Assembly: GCF_900142075.1 (NCBI RefSeq)
Contig: NZ_FQZO01000002.1
Span: 372,001 to 436,000, forward strand
Direction of reading: 5' to 3'
Source of the DNA: Clostridium amylolyticum
GTDB lineage: Bacteria; Bacillota; Clostridia; Clostridiales; Clostridiaceae
Length of the DNA: 64,000 nucleotides
Shown here: positions 56,053 to 64,000 of the stretch, in pieces
Position numbering within the stretch: position 1 is the first letter of the stretch
Layout of the letters: every line of letters starts with the position of its first letter
Program-made: the position numbers and the translations under genes
Notes under the pieces: model-generated
What the model was told of the DNA's origin: nothing
Seen by the model: the letters and a program-made list of their open reading frames with translations, nothing else
Databases searched by the model: none

Positions 56053-57752
56053 TAGAAGTCCTCCCTATTATCTATAGTATTAAATACTTCTTTAAGCTTA
56101 TTTCTTGTATCTTGAATCTCTCTTAAATCCTGTTTTTCAAGTACATCTTCAAATTCACTAATCAGTCTTGCAATCTCATGCCTGATGGGTCCTAAGTTTT
56201 CTTGATACAACCTCTCCCCTCTAGCAATGAGAAGTTTGTTTTCATGATTCTCCCTAGGATGTATTTTTAGATAAGATAAACTTTTCATACGTTTTGATAT
56301 TTCCTCTTTGGACATATGTCCAGCATTCTTTTCTATAATAATACTGCGTTTTGCCCCAGTAGATACCACTGTTACTTCCACTTCTAAAATTCCATTTATA
56401 TCATAGGTATATCTTATATCCACAGCTTCTTCCCCTGACGCCGCTGGAGGCACTGGCACATTTAATTCACCAAGATAAATATTGTCTTTGGATAGCCTTG
56501 ATTCTCCTTGCAATATTTCTACGTTAATTACTTTTTGATTGTCATATATGGTATAAAGTCTCTCTACCTTGCTCACTGGTATGGTGGTGTTTCTCTCAAT
56601 GATTGGGAAAAAGTGTCCTGATTCATAGTGACCATAGGCCTTCTTCACAGATACAGTAGTCCCAAGGGTATATGGACATACGTCTGTGAGTATAATCTCT
56701 TTAAAAGCAGCATTTTTCCCCATTAAGGCAGCTTGCACCGCAGCCCCAAGAGCCACCACTTCATCAGGATTAATATTCACATAAGCAAACTTCCCAAATA
56801 GCTTGCTTACAAAATGCCTAATTAATGGGAGCTTATTAGCTCCTCCTACCATCAATATAGCCTCTATTTCATTAAGCTTTAACTGAGAGTCGCTTAATGC
56901 TCTTTCTACTGGCTCTTTTAACCTATTCAATAACCCTTTTACAGCCTTCTCATACTCTTCTGCAGTTATATCATAGGATAATATTTCCCCATGGATAGCA
57001 CACTTAAGGGTAGCAGCTTTATCTTCACTAAAAGACCTTTTGGAAAATTCAGCTTCCTTTCTTAACAATGAATAAGTGTTTTCATCTAAGGACTCCTTAT
57101 TTAAACCATGATGCTTTAAAAACATATCAATTAAAACTTCTGTAAAGTCTTCTCCGCCTAAATAATTATCTCCAGCTACCGCTCTAACTTCCATAATGCC
57201 ATCAAAGAACTCCAATATGGATACATCAAAGGTTCCTCCCCCTAAGTCAAATACTAAAATCTTAGTATCAGCATCGGTATTATGTATTCCATAAGCCAAA
57301 GCCGCTGCTGTGGGTTCAGTAACCAGCCTGTCCACCTTTAATCCTGCTAATTCACCAGCTCTTTTAGTAGCTTTTCTCTGAGCATCACTAAAATATGCCG
57401 GCACACTTACCACCGCTTCACTAATTGGAAGCCCTAAATAATGTTCCGCGTCTTCCTTCAAAGCCTTTAATACTAAAGCGGATAACTCTTCAGGTAAAAA
57501 CTCTTTACCTCCAAGCTTATAAGTTTTTTTACTCCCCATAGCTCTTTTAAATACAGAAGCACTTAGTTCAGGATGAGTAATCTGCCTTTCCTTAGCTATT
57601 TTTCCTACCAAGATTTCTCCATTATCATCTATACTAACCACAGAAGGCGTGAGATGTTCTCCCAAAGAATTAGGAATAATCACCGGTCCTTCCTCTGTCC
57701 AATAGGCTATTAAACTATTAGTTGTTCCTAAATCTATTCCTATCCTAATCAT
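56052..57752 (-). CDS. HscC-like Hsp70 chaperone
   Basis: 566 residues, shorter than DnaK (about 610-640). The ATPase domain is complete: IDLGTTNSLIAYW (6-18), SVPAYFSDAQRKAT, FDLGGGTFDVSI, GGANKLPLIR. A substrate-binding beta domain (NTTIPVSK onward) and a shortened helical lid follow. Length and pairing with a J-protein match HscC/DjlB-DjlC systems rather than housekeeping DnaK. First gene of a two-gene unit. Confidence 0.9.
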   Translation of the reverse strand: MIRIGIDLGTTNSLIAYWTEEGPVIIPNSLGEHLTPSVVSIDDNGEILVGKIAKERQITHPELSASVFKRAMGSKKTYKLGGKEFLPEELSALVLKALKEDAEHYLGLPISEAVVSVPAYFSDAQRKATKRAGELAGLKVDRLVTEPTAAALAYGIHNTDADTKILVFDLGGGTFDVSILEFFDGIMEVRAVAGDNYLGGEDFTEVLIDMFLKHHGLNKESLDENTYSLLRKEAEFSKRSFSEDKAATLKCAIHGEILSYDITAEEYEKAVKGLLNRLKEPVERALSDSQLKLNEIEAILMVGGANKLPLIRHFVSKLFGKFAYVNINPDEVVALGAAVQAALMGKNAAFKEIILTDVCPYTLGTTVSVKKAYGHYESGHFFPIIERNTTIPVSKVERLYTIYDNQKVINVEILQGESRLSKDNIYLGELNVPVPPAASGEEAVDIRYTYDINGILEVEVTVVSTGAKRSIIIEKNAGHMSKEEISKRMKSLSYLKIHPRENHENKLLIARGERLYQENLGPIRHEIARLISEFEDVLEKQDLREIQDTRNKLKEVFNTIDNREDF

Positions 57753-57858
57753 TTTTTACTCCTTAAATTACTTAATAAAATTTCCTCAATACTTATATTA
57801 TGGAAATATTATAATATAATGCTAACAAAATTCCAATAGCGTCAGATACCATTGCCAA

Positions 57859-57887
57859 GTGCCAGGCGCGTGACAAAGGACAAATTG
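57859..57887 (+). repeat. GTGCC/GTGAC dispersed repeat, copy 15
   Basis: GTGCCAGGCGCGTGACAAA followed by GGACAAATTG; single unit upstream of the Hsp70 gene. Confidence 0.85.
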
Positions 57888-57966
57888 TACTATAATGATA
57901 ATGAAATTTTACAAAATTACTAAAGATGAATAAGGTGTTAATATATAATGTAATAAAAATGAAGCA

Positions 57967-57990
57967 GGGAAACTATTTACATAGCTTCCC
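57967..57990 (-). terminator. Terminator after M3 peptidase gene
   Basis: GGGAA-CTAT / ATAG-TTCCC hairpin followed on the minus strand by a TTTTTATT tract. Confidence 0.65.
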
Positions 57991-58037
57991 CTTATAAATC
58001 TACTTACCCTACTAATATAAGCAAAGCCTTGCTAATA

Positions 58038-59612
58038 TTACTTCATAATCTTTTCAATATCCTTCTCTATAAGCTTTAAAGAACCTCTCCAAAAGTCTAT
58101 GGAATGGACATCTATATCTATTATTTTTGCTATATCCACAATATTATTTTTGCTTGTACAGCTTAGAAATTTATCATACTCTTTTGCAAAGGTTTGTCCT
58201 CTTTTTATATATTCAGCATAGAGACCTTTTGCAAATAAAACCCCAAAGGAATATGGAAAGTTCAGAAACTCATTACCTGCCATGAAGTATCCAACTTTAT
58301 TCATCCACATATAGGGATGAATAGTTTCAGCATCAATGCTGTCACCATACGCCGCCTTCATGGAGGAAAGCATTAATTCATTAAGTTCCTCTATGGATAA
58401 TGGTCCTGATCTCCTTCTTTCAAACAACTGAGTTTCAAATAAGTACCTGCCATAAAAATCTACAATATAATAAGCTGCATCTGAAATACTTCTCTCCAAA
58501 ATTGTTAATGCTTCCTCACTGGGTAATATGCTTAATAGCTTATTATTTACTAAGGTTTCACAAAAAATAGAAGCTGTTTCTGCAATGGGTATAGGATATT
58601 CTGTATTCAAAATTTTTTCATTGAAAAGAGTAGAACTGTGATATCCGTGACCAATTTCATGAGCCAATATACTTACATCAATGTAGTTTCCATTAAAACT
58701 AGTACTTATCCTACTTTCCTTAATGGGGAAAAGATCTACTGATAAGCCAAAGTTTCCTTTACCCCTTCTTGGCTCTGCATCAATCCACCTATTTTCAAAG
58801 GCTTTCTTTGCAAAACCAGATAGATTTTCGTTAAAAGTTTCAAAGCTAGCTATAATGAAATTCTTAGCATCTTCATAACACAGCTTCAAATTGCTATTAC
58901 CAATGGGGGCATAAATATCATAGAAAGGGAGCTTAGATTTATATCTTAAAACTTCAGCTTTTTTCAAATAATATTTACGAAACATTGGCAAGCTTTCTTT
59001 AATTGCAGAAATCAAGGCATTTAAGGTTTCAAAATCCATTCTTGAATCTATTAAAACTTTCTCCAAGGTTGATTTATATCCTCTCATTTCATAAATAGTA
59101 AGAGCTTCACCACTAATCCCATTTAAGCACTTACCACATATTTGTGATATACTTTTGCACAAATCCTTTTCTTTATAATAGGCTGCCTTTCTTAAATCCC
59201 CATCCTTTTCATATGCCATACCGGTAAGTTCAGCAAGGGTTAACTTTTCCTCAGAGTTATTAATTGTAATATCAATGGTAGTAGAGGCAATTAACTCCAT
59301 ATAAAGCTTTTCCCATGCTTTAGAGCCTGTATTTTGCATTTTAGAAGTAACTATTTCTTCCTTTTCACTTAACAAATATTTTGTTTTTAATAAAAGTTCT
59401 TTAAGATAAAATTTGTGTTCTGAAATATAAGTTGAAGCATCTATTATTTCATCCAAATTTCTAATGTTACTAAGCCACCTGCTAAACCTTACAAAAACTT
59501 CAGTAAAACCTAAATTTTCATTTTCAAGCTCATCTAAAACACATACTGCTTCCTGATTCTTAAAGTCCATATTCATAACTAAATAACTATAAGAATATAA
59601 ACATGAATACAA
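58038..59612 (-). CDS. Oligoendopeptidase F-type M3 metallopeptidase, N-terminus disrupted
   Basis: Zinc endopeptidase cleaving short peptides in the cytosol. 524 residues are uninterrupted from a TTG at 59612. The active site is intact: HEIGHGYHS (zinc His pair and catalytic Glu) and a downstream Glu in AETASIF. But the family is normally about 590 residues, this TTG has no ribosome-binding site, and family-like N-terminal sequence continues in frame upstream, interrupted by stop codons (see 59613-59792). Either an internal start gives a shortened protein or the gene is decaying. Confidence 0.7.
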   Translation of the reverse strand: MYSCLYSYSYLVMNMDFKNQEAVCVLDELENENLGFTEVFVRFSRWLSNIRNLDEIIDASTYISEHKFYLKELLLKTKYLLSEKEEIVTSKMQNTGSKAWEKLYMELIASTTIDITINNSEEKLTLAELTGMAYEKDGDLRKAAYYKEKDLCKSISQICGKCLNGISGEALTIYEMRGYKSTLEKVLIDSRMDFETLNALISAIKESLPMFRKYYLKKAEVLRYKSKLPFYDIYAPIGNSNLKLCYEDAKNFIIASFETFNENLSGFAKKAFENRWIDAEPRRGKGNFGLSVDLFPIKESRISTSFNGNYIDVSILAHEIGHGYHSSTLFNEKILNTEYPIPIAETASIFCETLVNNKLLSILPSEEALTILERSISDAAYYIVDFYGRYLFETQLFERRRSGPLSIEELNELMLSSMKAAYGDSIDAETIHPYMWMNKVGYFMAGNEFLNFPYSFGVLFAKGLYAEYIKRGQTFAKEYDKFLSCTSKNNIVDIAKIIDIDVHSIDFWRGSLKLIEKDIEKIMK

Positions 59613-59792
59613 ACTTTTATATTCATTATTGAGTCTTAAAAACTCCTCTATTTTATATAAAGAATTTTTATTATCCTGAAAATTAGTTGCAGACCATTTG
59701 TTTATAGTTTCTATATAATTTTTTAGCTTATTTATATCACTTTTAAAATCTTAGATAAGGTTTACTTTAGAATCTTCATTTGATTACTACAT
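59613..59792 (-). pseudogene. Interrupted N-terminal segment of the M3 peptidase
   Basis: In frame with the gene downstream, codons from 59750 to 59613 read DFKSDINKLKNYI... like the helical N-terminus of M3F peptidases. TAA at 59753 blocks it. Further upstream an ATG at 59792 behind AGGAGTGG is followed directly by TAG and TAA. From that ATG to the stop at 58038 the frame would be 584 codons, the normal family length. Confidence 0.65.
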
Positions 59793-59967
59793 ATTTTTAC
59801 CACTCCTAAAGATATTTTAGAGATATATTAATGGATTGTTTTTCAATTTAATACTTCATAAATGTACATAATTATATTTCATTAAAGTTAAGAATACCTA
59901 CAGGTTTCTTAACTCTATATGGAAATTGTACAATACTTGTAAATATATTACTATATAATTCAAAATT

Positions 59968-60006
59968 AAAAAGTAGCTCCATGTGTAAATTAGGTGCTAC
60001 TTTTTT
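59968..60006 (-). terminator. Terminator after ABC operon
   Basis: AAAAAGTAGC-CC / GG-GCTACTTTTTT stem with T-runs in both directions. The remaining 59793-60136 DNA shows no gene. Confidence 0.8.
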
Positions 60007-60136
60007 ATTTGTTTTATACTAAAAAATTTTAAATATATTAGATGCTGTTATTTTAATCCCATAAATAATATGCTTAATATAAGAACGAAAATTTAGTCAA
60101 TATTAAGCAAAATAGATGTAAAATCTAATGAAATAT

Positions 60137-60886
60137 TTAAATATTCAAATACTTAAAGAGGCTTACTTTCTTCCTGCTAGATAGTCTATAAGCAATATAT
60201 AGTAATATTAGAGATGCAATAATATATAACAACTTTATAGTTACCCTCTCTCCCTCTAAATAGTCATAATAATGATAAAGATGTCCTAAAATTCCCATTC
60301 TTTGAGTTACCTTGCATCTCCATAAGGATTCTTCTACTAAATAATAAGATGAGATAATTATCATGCTAATGGGTATATTCCTTATAAGAAACAGTATCAC
60401 TAAGCTTAATGAAATTATAAAAATATTTGTGGTAAAGGAATAAAACAAAATTTCCGTCAGTCTAATAATTTCCACGTTAGGAGGCAATATTTTTTTATAA
60501 AGGGTGTATATATTAATAAAAGATACTAAGTATAAAAAAGCATATACTATTAAGGTTGTATACAACTTTCTATACATAAATTTATTTATTTTACTTCCTC
60601 CAACTGCTAAGGATATATCCTCCATACTGTTAGTAAAGTCAGACCCTAAGAAAAAATATATTATTATAATAAAAAATAACAAAAGATAAACATCACAAAA
60701 AGTAAATAATCCAGTAGGTATTATTTCTATATCATTTAGTATAGTGGCTTGTTGTTCATTTATATTTAGCACTATTTTAGGATTAAACCTTACTAGTGCA
60801 TTTATTATGAGGACAAAAGCACTTACATAATATAATAAATTTTCAGTGAGTAAATTGTTTAGGATTTTCAAATAAGCCTTAATCAT
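60137..60886 (-). CDS. ABC-2 type exporter permease (small subunit)
   Basis: 249 residues, almost entirely hydrophobic, about six helices, with a GSDFTNSMEDISLAVGGSKINKF loop in the position of the ABC-2 signature. The ATG at 60886 overlaps the ATPase gene by 8 nt and has no clear ribosome-binding site, which suggests translational coupling; an ATG seven codons earlier is also possible. Third gene of the operon. Confidence 0.75.
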   Translation of the reverse strand: MIKAYLKILNNLLTENLLYYVSAFVLIINALVRFNPKIVLNINEQQATILNDIEIIPTGLFTFCDVYLLLFFIIIIYFFLGSDFTNSMEDISLAVGGSKINKFMYRKLYTTLIVYAFLYLVSFINIYTLYKKILPPNVEIIRLTEILFYSFTTNIFIISLSLVILFLIRNIPISMIIISSYYLVEESLWRCKVTQRMGILGHLYHYYDYLEGERVTIKLLYIIASLILLYIAYRLSSRKKVSLFKYLNI

Positions 60887-61772
60887 AGTTATAAATCTTA
60901 TTATCATTAATCTTATTATAAGCTATGTATGCTTCTTGAAGATTTGGAGTAATTTTTTGTGAGTTATCCGTTAAAGGGGTTTTACTTATGTATTTAACAT
61001 GTGCAAAATTATCCTTCCTTTGATTTAAAATAATTTTACTATTAGATGAAATTTTATTAAACATTTCTGCATCAACATCTGCTTCCCATAACATTCCATC
61101 TATTTCATTAATGAAATTTTCCTTGGTTCCCTTATATATTAGCCGGCCTTCCTTTATCACCAGCAAATAATCACAATAGTATTCTATATCTTCAACTATA
61201 TGAGTAGTAATAAGCACTATCCTATCCTTACTTATTATAGGCAAAAGCTCTCTTATATAGTTTCTTTGCTCCGGGTCAAGGCCTACAGTTGGCTCGTCCA
61301 CAACAATTAAACTAGGATTTCCTATTATAACTTGAGCAAAACCTAGTTTTTGCTTCATTCCTCCTGAATATTGTTTTATTTTTTTATCAATATAAGCACT
61401 CATATCTAGTTCATTAATAATTTTATCAATATGATTAGAAATTTCCTGATTATCATATTTTAACTTTAGGCTGGCTATAATCTCTAAGAATTCTCTCCCC
61501 TTCAAATTGCCATATACACTAAATTCCTGCGGTAAATATCCCATTCTCTTTCTTATTTCTTTTAAATCTTTTTTATAGTCTAAATTACTTAAAAAGATGT
61601 CTCCCTTTTGAATATCAAATAAAGTTGTTATTAATTTAATAGTAGTACTCTTTCCCGCTCCATTAGGCCCTAAAATCCCCACTACTCCATTGCTAACCTC
61701 AAAGGAAATATCTTTAAGGGCTTGAAATCTTCCATAATTAAAGTCTAAATTATTCACCTTTAAAACATTCAT
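60879..61772 (-). CDS. ABC exporter ATP-binding protein
   Basis: 297-residue ATPase. Walker A GPNGAGKST, FGYLPQEF-type Q-loop (GYLPQEFSVYG), signature YSGGMKQKLG, Walker B LIVVDEPTVGLDPEQ, switch His TTHI. This Q-loop and signature fit the BcrA/lantibiotic-peptide exporter group. AAAAGGGAG precedes ATG 61772, 31 nt after the large permease. Confidence 0.93.
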   Translation of the reverse strand: MNVLKVNNLDFNYGRFQALKDISFEVSNGVVGILGPNGAGKSTTIKLITTLFDIQKGDIFLSNLDYKKDLKEIRKRMGYLPQEFSVYGNLKGREFLEIIASLKLKYDNQEISNHIDKIINELDMSAYIDKKIKQYSGGMKQKLGFAQVIIGNPSLIVVDEPTVGLDPEQRNYIRELLPIISKDRIVLITTHIVEDIEYYCDYLLVIKEGRLIYKGTKENFINEIDGMLWEADVDAEMFNKISSNSKIILNQRKDNFAHVKYISKTPLTDNSQKITPNLQEAYIAYNKINDNKIYNYD

Positions 61773-61802
61773 TATTATTACTCCCTTTTATATAGCCTGT
61801 AA

Positions 61803-63389
61803 TTAGTACCCTCCATAATAATATGCCTTTTCATAATTTTCCTTCATTTTTTTACCTCCTGGAATAAAGGTTCCCAAAATAATTTTATCTCTTTTTTCAC
61901 CCAGTTCTTTTTCCATCCTATTTATCATAATGTCGCAGTATTCACTGTTATTGACATATTCCTCATTGCCTATAATAGTAATATCCTTATACATAACTTC
62001 TTGTAAATCTCCGCTAATTAGCAGGATTTCTTTATCTTTGCCAGAAAATTTATAGTTTTTCTCCTGGCTTGTTCCATCTAAATTTGAATATATTTTATTT
62101 TTTCCATCATATTTAATTTTCATATCATAAGTCTTTTGTAGACTATCGTTCAATTTAGGATACCATTCAAAAACATCACCTAAAAACACTCTATTATCAC
62201 TTACATAAAACATTTTTTTTGATTGATCCCAAATTGTATTTACTTCACCCTGATATGCTACTTCAACATCTACAATATCTCCACTTTTATAGGCTTTAGG
62301 AAATTCAACTATAAAGCTATTAATGGTTCTCTTAAAATCTGTTTTCTTCCCATTAACCTTTATGGATGAAATATTTAACTTGTTGTATAAACCAAATTCC
62401 AATAAGTTCACATTGTCCTTATTTATAACAACTTTCATATTGCATACATTGTTTATTTTATTATCTATAGCAATATCCATGGAATATTTATCTACATAGT
62501 ATCCACAATCATCATTGCTGAAAAAGGTACTGATGCTATTTTTTTTGTTATAAAACCCTACGTCCCTTTTAGAATAAATATCATAATAAGTAGTCTTTAC
62601 TGAGATTACCTTACTAAAACAGTAAGCACAAATTAAAATAGATATACTAAATATAGCCCCAGATAATATCTTAAGCGTCTTTTTCTTCCATACGCCTTTT
62701 ATCACAATTAAAACAATAAAATTTACTGCCATCAGTGCCCAAAATACATTGTGGTATAAGTAGCTTCTTTCATAAGTATTTACATAAAAAACACTTGTTA
62801 CTACATTAAAATTAATTAAAGGAAACAAACCTATAGGTTCCTTATAAAAGTTGCTAAGCAAGACAAAAGAACCTACAGCTAATATGTAGCTTATTACATC
62901 TCCAACATACCTGCTAATAAATGAACCTATAAATAATCCTAAACTGCTACACATCAACAGTAAAATGATAGTATTTGTAATATAAAAAATACTGTTCCTA
63001 ATAAAATACTGTAGAGATACCTTACATAATAAAGCAATCACTGTAAATATAACTATACTAATAAAAAAGATGATAAAGTTAATTAATGAACTTATTAAAA
63101 GCTTACTTACTAGAAACTCTTTAAAAGAAATATCCATACTTTTAAAAATATCATTTTCATTTTTCCCTATTTTGATGCCAATAAAGAGTATAGGTATCAT
63201 CAGTAAATTTAATGGCAGCCAAGAATCTTTTTGAAATCCTATTAAAGTTAAATATGAACCTCCTCGAGAAGTCATATTACCAATAACCTGTTGTATTCCA
63301 AATATGTATAAAATACCCATTATCCAAAATAAAGGGCTTCTTTTTAAGTCAAGCATTTCATATTTAATTAATGATTTTATTTTATTCAT
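61803..63389 (-). CDS. ABC-2 exporter permease with M1-peptidase-like ectodomain, no catalytic motif
   Basis: 528 residues: a six-helix ABC-2 membrane half (about 1-255), then a beta-rich soluble half (about 265-528) resembling the N-terminal sandwich of M1 aminopeptidases (MKVVINKDNVNLLEFGLYN, FIVEFPKAYKSGDIVDVEVAYQGE, VFEWYPKLND). Known fused versions continue into an HEXXH gluzincin domain; here the protein stops at KAYYYGGY before any such motif. First gene of the operon. It may be truncated or a genuine catalytically silent receptor domain. Confidence 0.8.
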   Translation of the reverse strand: MNKIKSLIKYEMLDLKRSPLFWIMGILYIFGIQQVIGNMTSRGGSYLTLIGFQKDSWLPLNLLMIPILFIGIKIGKNENDIFKSMDISFKEFLVSKLLISSLINFIIFFISIVIFTVIALLCKVSLQYFIRNSIFYITNTIILLLMCSSLGLFIGSFISRYVGDVISYILAVGSFVLLSNFYKEPIGLFPLINFNVVTSVFYVNTYERSYLYHNVFWALMAVNFIVLIVIKGVWKKKTLKILSGAIFSISILICAYCFSKVISVKTTYYDIYSKRDVGFYNKKNSISTFFSNDDCGYYVDKYSMDIAIDNKINNVCNMKVVINKDNVNLLEFGLYNKLNISSIKVNGKKTDFKRTINSFIVEFPKAYKSGDIVDVEVAYQGEVNTIWDQSKKMFYVSDNRVFLGDVFEWYPKLNDSLQKTYDMKIKYDGKNKIYSNLDGTSQEKNYKFSGKDKEILLISGDLQEVMYKDITIIGNEEYVNNSEYCDIMINRMEKELGEKRDKIILGTFIPGGKKMKENYEKAYYYGGY

Positions 63390-63577
63390 ATTGACCTTCT
63401 ATTCTAAGTTTAAATTGATCACCATTACTGCAATCAGTTTAATTCTCAATATAACGCATAAGCGTGATTTTATATATTAAAGAAACTTGTTTATATTCAA
63501 TGATAGCATTCAATAATAATAAAAAATGTATAATTATGGTGATAAAACCAAAAACATTTCGACACTTTTTTCACTAT

Positions 63578-63602
63578 GGTGCCAGTCACGTGACAAATGA
63601 TA
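63578..63602 (+). repeat. GTGCC/GTGAC dispersed repeat, copy 16
   Basis: GGTGCCAGTCACGTGACAAA followed by TGATA; single unit between the ABC operon's upstream region and the Fic terminator. Confidence 0.87.
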
Positions 63603-63630
63603 AAAAAGAAACAGCCTTGTCTGGCTGTTC
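63602..63630 (-). terminator. Terminator after fic gene
   Basis: GAACAGCC / GGCTGTTTC stem with TTCTTTTTT following on the minus strand, 16 nt past the fic stop. Confidence 0.82.
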
Positions 63631-63645
63631 TTGTATCAAGGTAAT

Positions 63646-64000
63646 CTATTTTATTAAATTTATATATAAGTCTAGAATCTTATTTAATTCTTCTATAACT
63701 AATTCTAAGAAATCTTTGTTACTTCCGGTAGTATGAGCCTTATCTAAGGCATTGTAATATTTGTGCCTATTTTCGTTTCTAATTACTATGGGAGGATACC
63801 CGTTTTTCATTAACTCTAGGTTTAGAAGCAATCTTGATGTCCTTCCATTTCCATCTACAAAAGGGTGTATACCTACAAATATTATATGCAGCATAGCCGC
63901 TTTTTCTACTGGATGAAGCTTTTCTGCATCACTATTATACCATTTAATTAAGTTTTCCATTTGTTCCTTTATTAAAAAGGGCTCTGGTGGTATATGGTTA
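63646..64000 (-). CDS. Fic family protein (partial, 5' end outside window)
   Basis: The frame is open from the window edge to the stop at 63646 (118 codons). The Fic active site HPFVDGNGRTSR is complete: catalytic His and the anion-binding GNGR loop that binds ATP for AMPylation of target proteins. Upstream in frame, IPPEPFLIKEQMENLIKWY matches the helix before the core. The N-terminal domain and any inhibitory S/TxxxE(G/N) helix lie outside the window, so regulation cannot be judged. Confidence 0.9.
   Translation of the reverse strand, partial: NHIPPEPFLIKEQMENLIKWYNSDAEKLHPVEKAAMLHIIFVGIHPFVDGNGRTSRLLLNLELMKNGYPPIVIRNENRHKYYNALDKAHTTGSNKDFLELVIEELNKILDLYINLIK

Noticed and set aside
59613..59792. 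Stop-codon reassignment or readthrough in the M3 peptidase
   Set aside because: All other genes in the window end at TAA, TAG and TGA normally; a damaged N-terminus is simpler.

Overview
The window is AT-rich, densely coded DNA of a low-GC, anaerobic, Clostridium-like Firmicute. The evidence is strong AGGAGG ribosome-binding sites, frequent TTG/GTG starts, a sortase LPKTG anchor, the clostridial ribose operon order rbsK-D-A-C-B-R with a CcpA cre site, an agr-type peptide locus, and PyrR-, cobalamin- and ykkC-type RNA leaders. No rRNA, tRNA, phage, IS element or CRISPR array was seen.

Layout. 1-1025: 5' part of an ABC exporter ATPase (minus strand) behind a ykkC-family riboswitch. 1.5-6.4 kb: MFS transporter, phosphohexomutase, and a sodium:amino-acid symporter behind a leader with a Phe-rich leader peptide and mutually exclusive hairpins. 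6.6-7.5 kb: CarD-like regulator and a cold-shock protein. 7.7-12.9 kb: a 1605-residue LPKTG-anchored surface protein with transcobalamin-like architecture under a cobalamin riboswitch. 13-19.4 kb: exonuclease III, an RdgB-like pyrophosphatase, and carAB with a PyrR-type attenuator. 19.8-25.7 kb: a secreted muropeptide-recycling trio (AmiE-like, NamZ, NagZ). 25.7-28.3 kb: DbpA-type helicase and DegV. 28.5-34.5 kb: ribose operon. 34.5-40.2 kb: an oxidoreductase and two ABC-2 exporters. 40.5-42.4 kb: a U32-like orphan and UppP. 42.7-45.1 kb: an agrD-C-B locus whose 43-residue AgrD-like peptide gene is easy to miss, with a tandem pair of related structured elements between agrD and agrC. 45.4-51.5 kb: DUF3298 protein, LemA/DUF2207 pair, second cold-shock protein, FrnE-like protein, DUF454 and pentapeptide-repeat proteins. 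51.6-59.8 kb: branched-polyamine synthase, a candidate small RNA, an Hsp70/J-TPR pair, and an M3 peptidase with a broken N-terminus. 60.1-64 kb: an ABC-2 exporter with an M1-like ectodomain and the C-terminal part of a Fic protein.

Two repeat families run through the intergenic DNA. One is a short GTGCCAGGCACGTGACA-type element with 16 recognisable copies, some as inverted pairs like REPINs. The other is a ~107-bp two-hairpin element present twice, with compensatory changes in a stem.

Specific links between genes: the B12 riboswitch with the corrinoid-binding-like surface protein; the three recycling enzymes acting on the same cell-wall fragments; RbsK/D/A/C/B under RbsR and CcpA; and the agr peptide, its processing protease and its sensor kinase. 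All calls come from reading the sequence; no database search was run.
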